The notes: generated by a model not told the origin, from the letters alone. A DNA stretch of 64,000 bases from Bacteroidales bacterium UBA5382 (GCA_002409745.1 DHOU01000029.1:39651-103650); one strand, 5' to 3'; shown: positions 51,185 through 61,240, counted from the first letter of the stretch. Made by a program: numbers and translations.

Positions 51185-54100
51185 TTAAAAGTCTTTAGGC
51201 AGCATCCCGAACTGTTGCTGAAAACATCTCGCGAAATACGACGGCGAATTAAAGCCCACCATATAGCAAATCTCGTTCACTTTGTATTCTTTATCCTTTA
51301 GAAGTTGCGCCGCTTTCTTCAACCGCTCCACTTTGATATATTCATTCGGCGTTAAATTGAGTATGCCCTTTATTTTACGGTAAAAACTCGCCCGGCTCAT
51401 ATTCACCAACTCGGCGATAATCTCGACATTAAAATCAGGATTATGTAAATTCTCCTGGACGATCTCATTCAGTTTCTTCAGAAACTCTCCATCCGATTTT
51501 GTCAGAGCAATCGTATTGGTACCGATAAAAGGATGTTTTAAGAACGTCTCCCGAAGTTTATTGCGGTTATTCAACAGGTTGGCTATACGCGCTAAAAGCA
51601 CCTCAATGGAGAAAGGCTTTTCAATATAATCGTCGGCGCCTATCTCGAACCCTTTCACCTTTGCCTGGACATTCGTCTTAGCCGTGAGAAGGATGACCGG
51701 AATATGGCTGAACTCCACATCCGACTTAATCCGCTTTGTAAACTCAAATCCGTCCATGCCCGGCATCATCACGTCGCTAATAATACAATTCACCCCGTTG
51801 TCTTGCAGAATTTTCAAGGCTTGCTCTCCGTTCTCAGCCGTAAACACTTCGTAATGCGGCGATAGACACTTCGCGATGAATTGAAGCATCTCACGGTCAT
51901 CTTCCACGACCAGTAAGGAATCGGCATGGGTTGATTTCGACGATGATTTGCCTTGTGTTTCCGGCGCAGGGGGCGGGACAGATTCCGCATCCCCGATCGG
52001 CAGTACCAGATGAAACCCATTCAGCCCATCGTCTACCGTGTAAAACAATGAGCCGTTATGCAACTCGGCCAACGAAAGAGAAAGAGCCAATCCGATACCC
52101 GTGCCGGTAATCACCTTATCCTTGTTTTTATCGATATGTACGAACGGTTTGAATATCTCATTCCGATGCTCCGGGGAAATAACATCGCCATCATTTTGCA
52201 CCACGACATGAAAAACAGGTTCCCTTTCATCGACAAACACGTTTACATTCAACAAAGACTCCCCATATTTCAACGCGTTATTCAATAAGTTACTAATAAT
52301 TTTCAGAAACGCTTCCTTATCGATTTTGGCCAAAATATCCGTTTGAGGTAAATCGGTATGGAAGGTCGTATTCTTCTGCTTTACCAACGGGAGAAACCGG
52401 ATAAACGTCTCCCGAAGCAAATCGGTCACATTATACCGTACCAGATGCAAGGCATAGGCCTCCGCTTCGGTTTTCCGGAAATCGAGTAACTGATTCACCA
52501 GACTCAATAACCGGTCGGTATTTTTATGCATAATCTCCAGGTTTTCTTTCAAATTACCCGATACCGGTTCCGTCAACAACACATGGTCCAACGGGGCTTT
52601 GATTAACGACAAAGGCGTCCGGATCTCATGAGCGATGTCGGTAAAGAAATTCATTTTGGAACGATACAGTTCCCGCTCCTTCTCTTGTTGAAAGATACGC
52701 ATTTTGCGCCTTTGCATTTTCACTTCCCGCTGCTGCAAATGATAAAGCAGGGCAAAAACGGCTGCCGCGAGGAGTATAAAGTAGACTAAATAAGCCCAAG
52801 TCGTCATCCATAAAGGCGGCTTGATGCGGATAGTCAGATTTTTGGCCGCTATTGTCCGGGGACCCTCTTTCAGTATTATTTTAAGGGTGTATGTACCCGG
52901 CCTCAAATTGGTATAAATGATAGACTGCCCGGCACCATGGCGAATCCATTCCTCATCGAAACCTTCCAGCATATACTCTATGCCTCCCGATTGCCGCGCG
53001 GTATAACTTAATACGGCATACCGGAGGCTGAAAGAGTTTTTATGGTAGGGTAATTCCAGGGCATCGGCATAGAGGATGCTTTGTGATAACGGCGTGTTTT
53101 TATCGGAAATATTGGCCGGTTCATTATTGATATACAGGTCCGTCAGTACTAACGGAGGAGTGTGGGCATATTCTTTGAACGAGTCGGGGTTAAACCGGAC
53201 AAAGCCGTCGATGGAACCGAAATACAGGGTGCCGTCGGGAGCTTTATAGCTCGATTTATAATTGAATTGATTACTTTTCAACCCGCTTTCAATCGTGTAA
53301 CTTTTAAAGGTGTGATGATCGGGATCGAAGCAAACAAGCCCCCGGTTGGTCGATAGCCATAAGCGCCCCTGACGATCTTCTTTTATCTGATAAACCACAT
53401 TATTGGGAAGTCCATCCGCATCATTCATCGTACGGAATGATTCCGTTTCCTTCTCATAAAGACAAAATCCGCCTCCTTCGGTCGTTATCCACAACCGTTC
53501 GCGGCTGTCTTCAAAAATACTCGTCACCTTATTATACGCAAGGGTGGTTGAATCGAGCGGGTTGTGCATATAGTTTTTCCATGTTTTATCTTTCGGACGA
53601 TACCGATAGAGCCCCTTCAAAAAAGTAGCGAACCATACATTCCCATCGGTATCTTCCTTTATATCCTGTATAAATAGGCCTTCGAGTTGTTTAATGCGGG
53701 TAAAATCATCGGTTTCCGGATTATAGATATTCAACCCTGAAAGCGTTCCCACCCATAACGTCCCTTGCCGGTCCTTGCACAAGGAAAAAATACTGTTCTC
53801 ACTGATTGAATTTTGGCTATCCGTATTTATATACGTTTTAAGCGTTTTTGTCTTTCCATTATACCGGTTCAGGCCTTTTGAGAAGGTTCCGATCCATATG
53901 GCATCGTTTTCGGCATAGAGCGCATGGATATTATTGTAAAGATGATCGAGGGAAGGGGGGAGCGGAAGAAAAGTATCCGAAGCAGGGTCGAACAGGTTCA
54001 GGCCGTTATCTTCCGTGCCAATCCAAATATTTCCGTCGGGAGCAGGGCAAAATTCCCTTATGCGGCGTCCGCTAATGCTGTTTTCGCTTCCGACAGGATA

Positions 54101-55159
54101 CTGTTTTTCAAAATTGCCGTACTGTTCGGAATAATAATCGACTCCCCCGAAATAGCTTCCCACCCAAATACCGTTCTCGTTATCCTTATATAAGGAGTAA
54201 ATGGCATTATCGGATATGGAATTGGGATCGGCATCATCGTGCTTTAAGTGGTGAATAACGCTATTCCGGGAAAAAGAATAAATATAAATTCCCGATTCGG
54301 ATCCGATCCAAAGAATATCTTCTCCGACCCGTAAGACATCGCGAACGAATATGGGTTGATTATTTTCGTCTTTATCTAAAAGCACTTCATAATTTCCATT
54401 AACCGTATTAATACGGAGCAATCCTTTACGGGATGTTCCCACCAATAATTGATTAAAGGGATCCGCTAATACCACATTGATTTCCCCTGCATCAAAGAGA
54501 AATTCATTTCCGGGGTACAATTTAAACTCTTTTGTTTGTCTTTTCTTTTTATCTATATACATAAACGGACGGGAAGAATAGGGGAATGCCCATACTCCAC
54601 CATCTTTATCAGCACAGAGAGTGATTCCTTTTAAGCCTCCGGGCGTGGTTTTAATATCGTAATGAAATAGTTCTTTGGTTTTTTTCGCATAATGAAATAC
54701 GCCTTTCTCTTCCACTGAAATCCAAATATCCCCATCCTCATCCATGATCATATCGCTTACAGCTCCTTCGACAATATTCTGATTTTTATCCCTTTCACTA
54801 AAGCGAGAGAATGTTTCTTTCACACTATTGTAGATATACACCCCATCATCAGTGCCCACCCAAATAGACTCGTCTTCATCTTGAAGAATACAGCGGAATA
54901 CATTATCTTTTAATTCACTATTGGTAGAAAAATGAAAAATTTTGAAAGATGTGCCGTCAAAGCGATTAAGTCCGTCTTTCGTACCGAACCACATAAAACC
55001 CTTCCGGTCTTGAAGAATACGCTGCACGGTATTTTGCGAAAGTCCGTTATTAATGTTATAATGTTTGAAATAATAAGAGCGGTGGGCATATAAAGCCGCT
55101 TGGTTGTATGTAAACATACACCAAACGGCACATAGATATACCCACAATCTTTTATTCAT
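51185..55159 (-). CDS. Hybrid two-component system regulator (HTCS)
   Basis: 1324 residues that combine sensor kinase and response regulator in one membrane protein. Signal segment at 1-27; two seven-bladed propellers of Reg_prop repeats (GFMWFGTKDGLNRFDG and many like it) to about 690; Y_Y_Y domain (about 700-775); membrane helix about 787-808; kinase with phospho-acceptor H844 in AHEIRTP; ATPase domain with GTGIGLALS; receiver domain with D1129 in ISDVMMPGMDG; and AraC-type DNA-binding domain at the C-terminus (VNEICYMVGFNSPSYFARCFQQQFGMLPKDF). Such proteins bind an oligosaccharide in the periplasm and switch on nearby glycan-use genes. It probably controls the flanking glycosidases. Confidence 0.96.
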   Translation of the reverse strand: MNKRLWVYLCAVWCMFTYNQAALYAHRSYYFKHYNINNGLSQNTVQRILQDRKGFMWFGTKDGLNRFDGTSFKIFHFSTNSELKDNVFRCILQDEDESIWVGTDDGVYIYNSVKETFSRFSERDKNQNIVEGAVSDMIMDEDGDIWISVEEKGVFHYAKKTKELFHYDIKTTPGGLKGITLCADKDGGVWAFPYSSRPFMYIDKKKRQTKEFKLYPGNEFLFDAGEINVVLADPFNQLLVGTSRKGLLRINTVNGNYEVLLDKDENNQPIFVRDVLRVGEDILWIGSESGIYIYSFSRNSVIHHLKHDDADPNSISDNAIYSLYKDNENGIWVGSYFGGVDYYSEQYGNFEKQYPVGSENSISGRRIREFCPAPDGNIWIGTEDNGLNLFDPASDTFLPLPPSLDHLYNNIHALYAENDAIWIGTFSKGLNRYNGKTKTLKTYINTDSQNSISENSIFSLCKDRQGTLWVGTLSGLNIYNPETDDFTRIKQLEGLFIQDIKEDTDGNVWFATFLKGLYRYRPKDKTWKNYMHNPLDSTTLAYNKVTSIFEDSRERLWITTEGGGFCLYEKETESFRTMNDADGLPNNVVYQIKEDRQGRLWLSTNRGLVCFDPDHHTFKSYTIESGLKSNQFNYKSSYKAPDGTLYFGSIDGFVRFNPDSFKEYAHTPPLVLTDLYINNEPANISDKNTPLSQSILYADALELPYHKNSFSLRYAVLSYTARQSGGIEYMLEGFDEEWIRHGAGQSIIYTNLRPGTYTLKIILKEGPRTIAAKNLTIRIKPPLWMTTWAYLVYFILLAAAVFALLYHLQQREVKMQRRKMRIFQQEKERELYRSKMNFFTDIAHEIRTPLSLIKAPLDHVLLTEPVSGNLKENLEIMHKNTDRLLSLVNQLLDFRKTEAEAYALHLVRYNVTDLLRETFIRFLPLVKQKNTTFHTDLPQTDILAKIDKEAFLKIISNLLNNALKYGESLLNVNVFVDEREPVFHVVVQNDGDVISPEHRNEIFKPFVHIDKNKDKVITGTGIGLALSLSLAELHNGSLFYTVDDGLNGFHLVLPIGDAESVPPPAPETQGKSSSKSTHADSLLVVEDDREMLQFIAKCLSPHYEVFTAENGEQALKILQDNGVNCIISDVMMPGMDGFEFTKRIKSDVEFSHIPVILLTAKTNVQAKVKGFEIGADDYIEKPFSIEVLLARIANLLNNRNKLRETFLKHPFIGTNTIALTKSDGEFLKKLNEIVQENLHNPDFNVEIIAELVNMSRASFYRKIKGILNLTPNEYIKVERLKKAAQLLKDKEYKVNEICYMVGFNSPSYFARCFQQQFGMLPKDF

Positions 55160-55167
55160 TTGCTTTT

Positions 55168-55318
55168 CAGTCTCCGGTCTCCAGTCTCCGGTCTCCGGTC
55201 TCCAGTCTTCGGTCTCCGGTCTGTAGTCTCATTGTCTTCAACTATCGGCGTTAGCCGTTTCACGCGGAGCGTTTATCGCCGGAGGCATTACCGGACGAAG
55301 TCCCTTAGTCTGCGGTCT
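55168..55318. repeat. Family A repeat tract, copy 6, with 54-bp element
   Basis: GTCTCCGGTCTCCAGTC words (55170-55232), the dispersed element at 55233-55286, then AGTCTGCGGTC that runs into the GH20 3' end. Confidence 0.85.
55233..55286. repeat. Dispersed 54-bp extragenic element, copy 2
   Basis: Same sequence as 9597-9651 except for one deleted base and one substitution (ACGCGGAGCG against ACGCGTAGCG). Confidence 0.8.
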
Positions 55319-57134
55319 TTTTTAAACTATACTGCGCTTTGTAGGTTGTGCTGACTCTTCCCGTAAGGGTCTTCACGACACATTTCAACTCTACAGGGGT
55401 CGTCGGCGACAAAGCGACCGCGATGGGCTTGACATACAATACGCCGGCGAGTAAAGGATCGGAGCCATCCAACGTGTAATATATTTGAGAACCGGCAACG
55501 GGCGGAGTCAAAGAAACGGTCACATTATCGGATGTGGATTCGACATTCTCGAGCCCCATCGGCTCCGGAATTCTGAAATTCACGTTCATTTTATCCAGCC
55601 AACATAAATTCGAACCGACACGCTTCCTAAAATCAGGATAGTCTTTCTTTTCGGTGCTCCACCCGATCTCCGAGACAGCCAAAAGACGCGGAAACGCCAT
55701 ATAATCGAGTTTCGGGACACTATGAATAAACTCCATCCATAAATTTCCCTGTACGCCGATGACATACGGATGGTATTCCTCCGGAATCGCGCCGGTAGGA
55801 TTGTAGTGATAGACTTTTTCCAGAGGCAGGTTTCCACCGATATTAAACGGTTCGGTTGCCGGATCGCCCTGGTAATAATCCAAATACAAGTAATGAGTAG
55901 GCGCCATGACTACCTGATGTTTGTGTTTGGCGGCCTCGATTCCTCCTTCTTCGCCTCTCCAACTCATGATCATCGCATTATCGGCTATTCCGCCTTCCAT
56001 AATCTCATCCCAACCAAGCATTCTCCGCCCTTTGCTTTCGAGGTATTTTCCAATCCTCTTCACAAAATAACTCTGCAACTCATGTTCGTCTTTCAGGTTT
56101 TCCTGTTTGATCTTTGCCTGGCATTTGGGACATTCTTTCCAGCGGTCTTTAGGCGCTTCATCGCCCCCGATATGAATGATTTCAGAGGGGAACAGTTCCA
56201 TCACTTCGTCCAACACATCTTCAAGGAAGCGGTAGGTCTCTTCATTTCCGGCACACAAAACATCTTTTTGAATTCCCCATTGTTCCAACACTTTAAAAGG
56301 GCCTCCGGTACAAGAGAGATGGGGATAAGCCGCCAATGCCGCCAGCATATGCCCCGGCATATCGATCTCCGGAATGATGGTGACGTTGCGTTGCCGGGCA
56401 TAGGCGACAATATCGCGGATTTGTGGTTGCGTATAGTACCCTCCGTGAGGCAAACGGTCGAACGATTGATCGGTATTTTTATTATCGGTTTGAGTACTTC
56501 TTCTCCAGGCGCCTACTTGCGTTAACAACGGATATTTTTTTATCTCGATGCGCCAACCGGCATCCTCGGTCAAATGCCAATGAAAGGTATTCAATTTATA
56601 ATAGGCCATCAGGTCGATAAACCGCTTAACGGATTCCACCGTAAAAAAGTACCGCCCCACATCCAACATGGCTCCACGATACCCGAAACGCGGTTTGTCT
56701 TTGATCTCAACCTGGGGGAGCGCAAGACTTGCGGATGCTTCTACCGGCATTAACTGCAAAAGGCTTTGCAAGCCGTAGAAAAGCCCCTCCGTATTTCCTT
56801 TTATCACGACGGAACGGCTATCGATCGTCAACTCGTACGCTTCTTTTTCAAAAGAACGATCCAGCACAAAATTAATGCCGTCACGGACAGAAGCAGAATG
56901 CCTCACATTCAAATCAAAGCCGTAATTATCCCGAAGAAAATCATTTACGAAGCCGGTCACAAGGATATCTTCCTCGTAATTGCGATAGATTTTCGTATTC
57001 GCGTTGAATACGAACGTTCCTTCTTTTTTAATTAAACTGAAAGGTTTCGGTATAATATCCGGTTCGTTTGGAAGAGCCAAAAACGTAACGGCGCTCATAC
57101 ATACGATTAGTAGAAAACTTAATTTTATTCTCAT
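55305..57134 (-). CDS. GH20 beta-N-acetylhexosaminidase
   Basis: 609 residues with signal segment (LSFLLIVCMSAVTFLALP). GH20b domain (PKPFSLIKKEGTFVF, YGLQSLLQL), then the catalytic barrel: RGAMLDVGRYFF, HWHLTEDAGWRIEIKKYP, EIDMPGHMLAAL and the catalytic pair D325/E326 in HIGGDEAP. A C-terminal chitobiase-type beta-sandwich (IYYTLDGSDP) is present. Releases terminal GlcNAc or GalNAc from glycans. The last residues (KKTAD) fall in the repeat tract. Confidence 0.95.
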   Translation of the reverse strand: MRIKLSFLLIVCMSAVTFLALPNEPDIIPKPFSLIKKEGTFVFNANTKIYRNYEEDILVTGFVNDFLRDNYGFDLNVRHSASVRDGINFVLDRSFEKEAYELTIDSRSVVIKGNTEGLFYGLQSLLQLMPVEASASLALPQVEIKDKPRFGYRGAMLDVGRYFFTVESVKRFIDLMAYYKLNTFHWHLTEDAGWRIEIKKYPLLTQVGAWRRSTQTDNKNTDQSFDRLPHGGYYTQPQIRDIVAYARQRNVTIIPEIDMPGHMLAALAAYPHLSCTGGPFKVLEQWGIQKDVLCAGNEETYRFLEDVLDEVMELFPSEIIHIGGDEAPKDRWKECPKCQAKIKQENLKDEHELQSYFVKRIGKYLESKGRRMLGWDEIMEGGIADNAMIMSWRGEEGGIEAAKHKHQVVMAPTHYLYLDYYQGDPATEPFNIGGNLPLEKVYHYNPTGAIPEEYHPYVIGVQGNLWMEFIHSVPKLDYMAFPRLLAVSEIGWSTEKKDYPDFRKRVGSNLCWLDKMNVNFRIPEPMGLENVESTSDNVTVSLTPPVAGSQIYYTLDGSDPLLAGVLYVKPIAVALSPTTPVELKCVVKTLTGRVSTTYKAQYSLKKTAD

Positions 57135-57233
57135 GTTCTTAAATAATGATTGTTAATCTTGCCGGGGGTGTCGCCCGAAACGATCCCCCCGGTTGTTTAA
57201 TTCGCTACAAATATACAAATCTTTTTCATCTAT

Positions 57234-58184
57234 TTATTCGATCAAGACCGGAACTTCATACTGCTGCTCAATAGACAATCTGTCTGCGCCGTCTGTTTTT
57301 CGAAAACCGGCCTTTCCGATATACATTTTCCTCGGATGAATCGATTCTTTATCATGATGCGCGTGAAAAACAATGCGCAGATTTCCATCCTTGTCGTAAA
57401 ACATCGCACTATGCCCTACCCCGGCCAAATTGCCGGGCTTTTGCAGGAGAGGATTATCCCGATATTTCGTCCATGTTCCCATAATATCCGTAGCCGTAGC
57501 GCAACCGATTCCGTAAAAGGGGCTCTCGTAACTGTTCGCCGAATAGGTCATATAATATACGCCTTCATGCTTCACCACGAAAGCGCCTTCATTCACTCGG
57601 GGCCAAACTTGTTCCCAGTCCTGCGACACATGAATGCAGGGATGCAAGGTTTCTTTTTTAATCGTTATGAAGTCATTTTCCAGCTCCGCCACCCAAATGT
57701 TCAGGCCGTCGTTGAAACGGTCGAAAAAAAGATAAGCCTTTCCGTCATCATCGATAAAAAGAGTATTGTCAATGGCCTTTTCCCCTTCGAGCATCGGTTT
57801 CTGTTCTGCTTGTTTGAAAGGGCCGAGCGGTGAATCGGAAGTCGCCACACAAATATGCTCTTCAGCCGTATAATACATGTAAAACCGACCGTTGACAAGG
57901 TATACTTCCGGCGCCCAGAACCATTTATCGCCGAAAGAATCGTTTTTGTGAAGAGCAAGGTTTTGTTCTTTTCTCCATTCTTTCAAATTCTCAGAAGTAT
58001 ACACTTCTATGCCGTCTTCAGCATTGGTACCGTACGCATAATAGGTGTCATTATGCAACATAATGAAAGGATCGGCCAATGAAAGAGGCCCCTTGCGGTC
58101 CAAAGGTGAATCCGAATCATTGGCGCATACGCACACACCCGACAAACATAAAAGAAACAAAAGGTATATATTTTTTTTCATCAT
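57234..58184 (-). CDS. GH43-family glycosidase
   Basis: 316 residues from ATG at 58184 (MMKKNIYLLFLLCLSG); a TTG 12 bp upstream is not needed. Signal peptide ends near Cys20. Five-bladed propeller enzyme: catalytic base D38 in LADPFIM, ENLKEW, WFWAPEVYLVNGRFYMYY, then VNEGAFVVKHEGVYYMTYS with the likely acid Glu. Typical activities are arabinofuranosidase, xylosidase or galactosidase. It starts 9 bp after the stop of the PIN toxin gene. Confidence 0.92.
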   Translation of the reverse strand: MMKKNIYLLFLLCLSGVCVCANDSDSPLDRKGPLSLADPFIMLHNDTYYAYGTNAEDGIEVYTSENLKEWRKEQNLALHKNDSFGDKWFWAPEVYLVNGRFYMYYTAEEHICVATSDSPLGPFKQAEQKPMLEGEKAIDNTLFIDDDGKAYLFFDRFNDGLNIWVAELENDFITIKKETLHPCIHVSQDWEQVWPRVNEGAFVVKHEGVYYMTYSANSYESPFYGIGCATATDIMGTWTKYRDNPLLQKPGNLAGVGHSAMFYDKDGNLRIVFHAHHDKESIHPRKMYIGKAGFRKTDGADRLSIEQQYEVPVLIE

Positions 58185-58192
58185 CGAAAGAT

Positions 58193-58621
58193 TCAAAATA
58201 TTTCACGGCGTTTAATCATTCCTTCAAATTCTTTATAAGTAACTATTTTCGTTTGATGATGAACGCCTAACACTAACAAATCCTTGTCGCCTGTGATAAT
58301 AAAATCAGCGGGAATGGTGTCAGCCAACGAAAGAAGATACAAATCTTTTTTATCCCTTACGGAAGAAATCGCCTTTTCCCGAATCGGGATATAGCAACAG
58401 TATTTATCCATCAACTTATATGTCTCCTCTACATCATCTTCAGTTATATACTTTCGTATTTTCGGTCTTGACGAAACGAGGCCGAATTCATTCAACAATT
58501 CATCGCAGACATATATCTTTAAGTCCGGATTAGCAAACAAATTCCGCATCGCTGACAATTTTTTACCTAGTAGAAATGAAATCCACAAGTTGGTATCACA
58601 GATTATTTTAATCACCTTCAT
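58193..58621 (-). CDS. PIN-domain toxin (VapC-like)
   Basis: 142 residues. PIN nuclease pattern: first acidic residue in CDTNLWISFLLG, later DDVEE, and the closing DLYLLSLADTIPADFIITGDKDLL with two conserved Asp. It belongs to the group annotated as putative toxin component, PIN family. It overlaps the antitoxin gene by 4 bp (ATGA). Confidence 0.88.
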   Translation of the reverse strand: MKVIKIICDTNLWISFLLGKKLSAMRNLFANPDLKIYVCDELLNEFGLVSSRPKIRKYITEDDVEETYKLMDKYCCYIPIREKAISSVRDKKDLYLLSLADTIPADFIITGDKDLLVLGVHHQTKIVTYKEFEGMIKRREIF

Positions 58622-58821
58622 TTTCCATATCTCACAGCACGTACCTCCGACAAAATATCCTCCTCGGAGAACTTTACGTCTTTCGGCCGGGAAGCAATAT
58701 ATTTCTGTAAAGCGCTTTCTTTCGTTTCGTATGTCCAGCCCATTTTATTTACTAATTCCTTGAAAAACTGCATATCGTTTGTCGGAATAGTTAAGCTTAT
58801 ATTTTCTGACGATGTTTTCAT
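58618..58821 (-). CDS. Antitoxin of the PIN-type pair
   Basis: 67 residues. N-terminal beta strand plus helices (ISLTIPTNDMQFFKELVNKMGW) suggest a ribbon-helix-helix-like DNA-binding part; the C-terminal half (KDVKFSEEDILSEVRAVRYGK) should bind the toxin. Translationally coupled to the PIN gene. Confidence 0.8.
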   Translation of the reverse strand: MKTSSENISLTIPTNDMQFFKELVNKMGWTYETKESALQKYIASRPKDVKFSEEDILSEVRAVRYGK

Positions 58822-58848
58822 AACTTCTTTTTGCTTATTTCACTTTAT

Positions 58849-58893
58849 AAGTATTTTGTATTTTTATTGATTCAACAAAAATACAAAATACTT
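58849..58893. promoter_or_regulatory. Perfect 17-bp inverted repeat over the PIN-pair promoter
   Basis: Arms AAGTATTTTGTATTTTT and its complement around 11 bp. The right arm contains the minus-strand -7 box TATTTTTG (58876-58883). Probable autoregulatory operator for the antitoxin, 28 bp before its start. Confidence 0.75.
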
Positions 58894-58990
58894 TTCAATA
58901 CAGAATACCTGCCATAAAATACGTTTATTCTTTTCGCAGACACTCATCACTCCATACAAGACACACACTCAAATAACCTTTGGAGGTTTT

Positions 58991-61051
58991 CTACTCATTT
59001 CTTATATATATCGGGAAAGCCGAAATACGCAACCGGGCCGCTCCCATCGGGATTAGCGTTATCTGTTCTGTTTCGTCCGCAAAATGTCTGTTCCCCTTAA
59101 TCGGGAGTTCTGAAGTCAACCCATATTCATCGATATCCCAGCCGATCACTTTTTTACCACGGGCTTTGATTTCAATCGGAGCATTTTCAACGGTAAAAGG
59201 AAAATTATCGGCGGGCCAAGCTTTCTTTATCACCTCGAAATTCTGTTCCAACGGTACTTCATCATCAACAACCAACGCATAGTTCCAATCGCTGCCCGGA
59301 TGAATTTCATACGAAGGCCATTTCGAAGCATCCGCTCCTTTTTGCCACTTCGAATCGCCAATCGCCGTTTCGGTACTGCTAACCCGCTCATAGTCTTCCT
59401 TTATCTTTAATGAAAACGTCAATGGCCCGTAATGAATGCTCCGGCTGTCCTGATTTACTTTCCATACGGATTGAGAAAGATGCATCGGCAAATCGAGCGT
59501 AATCTCATCTCCATTTTTCCACGCCCTTTCTATACGTACATATTTCCCGTTCACCAAATCCGCATCCACAGAGCTTCCGTTGATCTTCACGGATGCATTT
59601 TCGGTCCAAGTGGGGATTCTTAAATAAACAGGAAAAGTGACCGCCTCGCGCGTTTCGATTTTAAACCGCACGCTTTCTTCAAACGGATAATTGGTTTCTT
59701 CTATCAAGCGGATGGTCTTATCATTGCCCACTTTTACCTGCGCTTCGCAAGCGCCGTACAAGGCGACGGCCAATCCGTTATCGGCGGTCGCCATCACCAG
59801 ATGCTCGATATAATAAGGCCACCCCTGCGAGTGATTATGTTGACAGCAACGGCTACTGAAAGGATTCATCGCCAAAAAAGGTCCTTTGTTATCGATGCCG
59901 GGATGATGATTTTCGGAATCGCTCACCGTATGATTGGGAGCCGTTAGGTAACGCAACGACTTGAAGTCGGGCATCACCGCCGCCGGATACGAATTAAACG
60001 CCACCTCTTCGCAATGTTCCGCCCAGAAAGGATCGCCGGTGATACGGAGCAGAAATTCATCGGAAGCCATTTGTTCCACAAACCCGCATGTTTCGGTACC
60101 CTGCCGCGGATCGATATAGCCCATACGGGCATTCTCGTCGGCCCCGAACATTCCTCCCGGCACCTGCCCGAACGTATTGCGAATCAGGTGATGGACATTA
60201 TACGTCGCCATCAGATCGGTTGAATCTTTGGACAGCATATAATACGTCGCCGGTTCCCGGAAACTCTGTGCGATATTCACATTGTGCCAGTTAGGTAAGG
60301 TGGAACGCTGCCGCCAATCGGCTGTATTCTTATGAGTTTTTTCGGCCAAATTCAATAAAAATTCATCTCCGGTGAGATTATATAACCAGTAAATACTGAT
60401 CAAATTATCGCCACCCCGGCTATTCTCCCAATAGTCTTTCAAAAACTTATCGTCGGGCAGATTCGCCTGCCAGCGGAAATAACGGGTCATAAGATCGATA
60501 ACCCGATCATCTTTCGAATACTCATAATACGATTGCAAGCACCACAACATAATCATATTTCCCCATAAGTCGGGCTTTCCGTTCTTCTCGATATAGGGGC
60601 CGAAGTAACCGTCTTCACGTTGACTTTTAAAGGCGGCTTCAATCCATGTTTTGGCTTCGTCAATCATCCCTTTATCGTTGAGGATATACGCCATATTCCC
60701 ATATCCTTTCAGCCAGTAAGGCACTTCTTCCCATCCGAAATCGTTGCCCGTACCCAGCCACGCATTGTTCTTCTTGTCGAGCCAAGCGCTGATCTCGCCC
60801 AGATGGCCGGTTAGCCCGTTTTTCTGAAGTTCCAGATACTTGCGTAACCATCCCTTCGGTTTCACATCGCCCACCGGCAGTTTGATAAAATGCAACGGTT
60901 GCAACGGCGCCCTGTTTTGCGTATAATTTGTACGGACAGTTGCGGCATTTGGCCTGTCAACGACTGTTATTTGTGTTTTGTTGTCTGCGAAAAGCGCAAC
61001 ACCAGAACAAAATAATAAAAAGAAGAGTATAATTTTAGGAATAGTATTCAT
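58991..61051 (-). CDS. GH127-like beta-L-arabinofuranosidase family protein
   Basis: 686 residues with signal peptide (IILFFLLFCSGVALFAD). Central (alpha/alpha)6 barrel with GYIDPRQGTETCGFVEQM and SSRCCQHNHSQGWPYY; the Glu-x-Cys and Cys-Cys pairs match the metal-bound cysteines of GH127 enzymes such as Bifidobacterium HypBA1. C-terminal beta domains follow (VYLRIPTW, HYGPLTFSL). Likely removes arabinose or a related sugar from glycans; related families (GH146) cannot be excluded. Confidence 0.85.
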   Translation of the reverse strand: MNTIPKIILFFLLFCSGVALFADNKTQITVVDRPNAATVRTNYTQNRAPLQPLHFIKLPVGDVKPKGWLRKYLELQKNGLTGHLGEISAWLDKKNNAWLGTGNDFGWEEVPYWLKGYGNMAYILNDKGMIDEAKTWIEAAFKSQREDGYFGPYIEKNGKPDLWGNMIMLWCLQSYYEYSKDDRVIDLMTRYFRWQANLPDDKFLKDYWENSRGGDNLISIYWLYNLTGDEFLLNLAEKTHKNTADWRQRSTLPNWHNVNIAQSFREPATYYMLSKDSTDLMATYNVHHLIRNTFGQVPGGMFGADENARMGYIDPRQGTETCGFVEQMASDEFLLRITGDPFWAEHCEEVAFNSYPAAVMPDFKSLRYLTAPNHTVSDSENHHPGIDNKGPFLAMNPFSSRCCQHNHSQGWPYYIEHLVMATADNGLAVALYGACEAQVKVGNDKTIRLIEETNYPFEESVRFKIETREAVTFPVYLRIPTWTENASVKINGSSVDADLVNGKYVRIERAWKNGDEITLDLPMHLSQSVWKVNQDSRSIHYGPLTFSLKIKEDYERVSSTETAIGDSKWQKGADASKWPSYEIHPGSDWNYALVVDDEVPLEQNFEVIKKAWPADNFPFTVENAPIEIKARGKKVIGWDIDEYGLTSELPIKGNRHFADETEQITLIPMGAARLRISAFPIYIRNE

Positions 61052-61098
61052 GATTGCTCGTAATTAATGTAATTAATGCAATTAAAGTCATTATAATC

Positions 61099-61133
61099 AG
61101 AACAGAAGAATGGGAAAACGAATTATTCTGTTC
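61099..61133. terminator. Inverted repeat upstream of GH127 gene, after RelE toxin gene
   Basis: AGAACAGAA / TTCTGTTCT arms with partial inner pairing (GAAT / ATT). It lies 108 bp past the toxin stop and 48 bp before the GH127 start, so it may be a terminator or an operator. Confidence 0.45.
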
Positions 61134-61240
61134 TTCACGTAAAAAAATCATTATCCTTATTTAAAAGAATATCTATACAAAGAAAAACAGATGTTTCAAA
61201 GAAGCCTCAAGGTTATTCCTTTTGCCAAGGCATATTTCTA

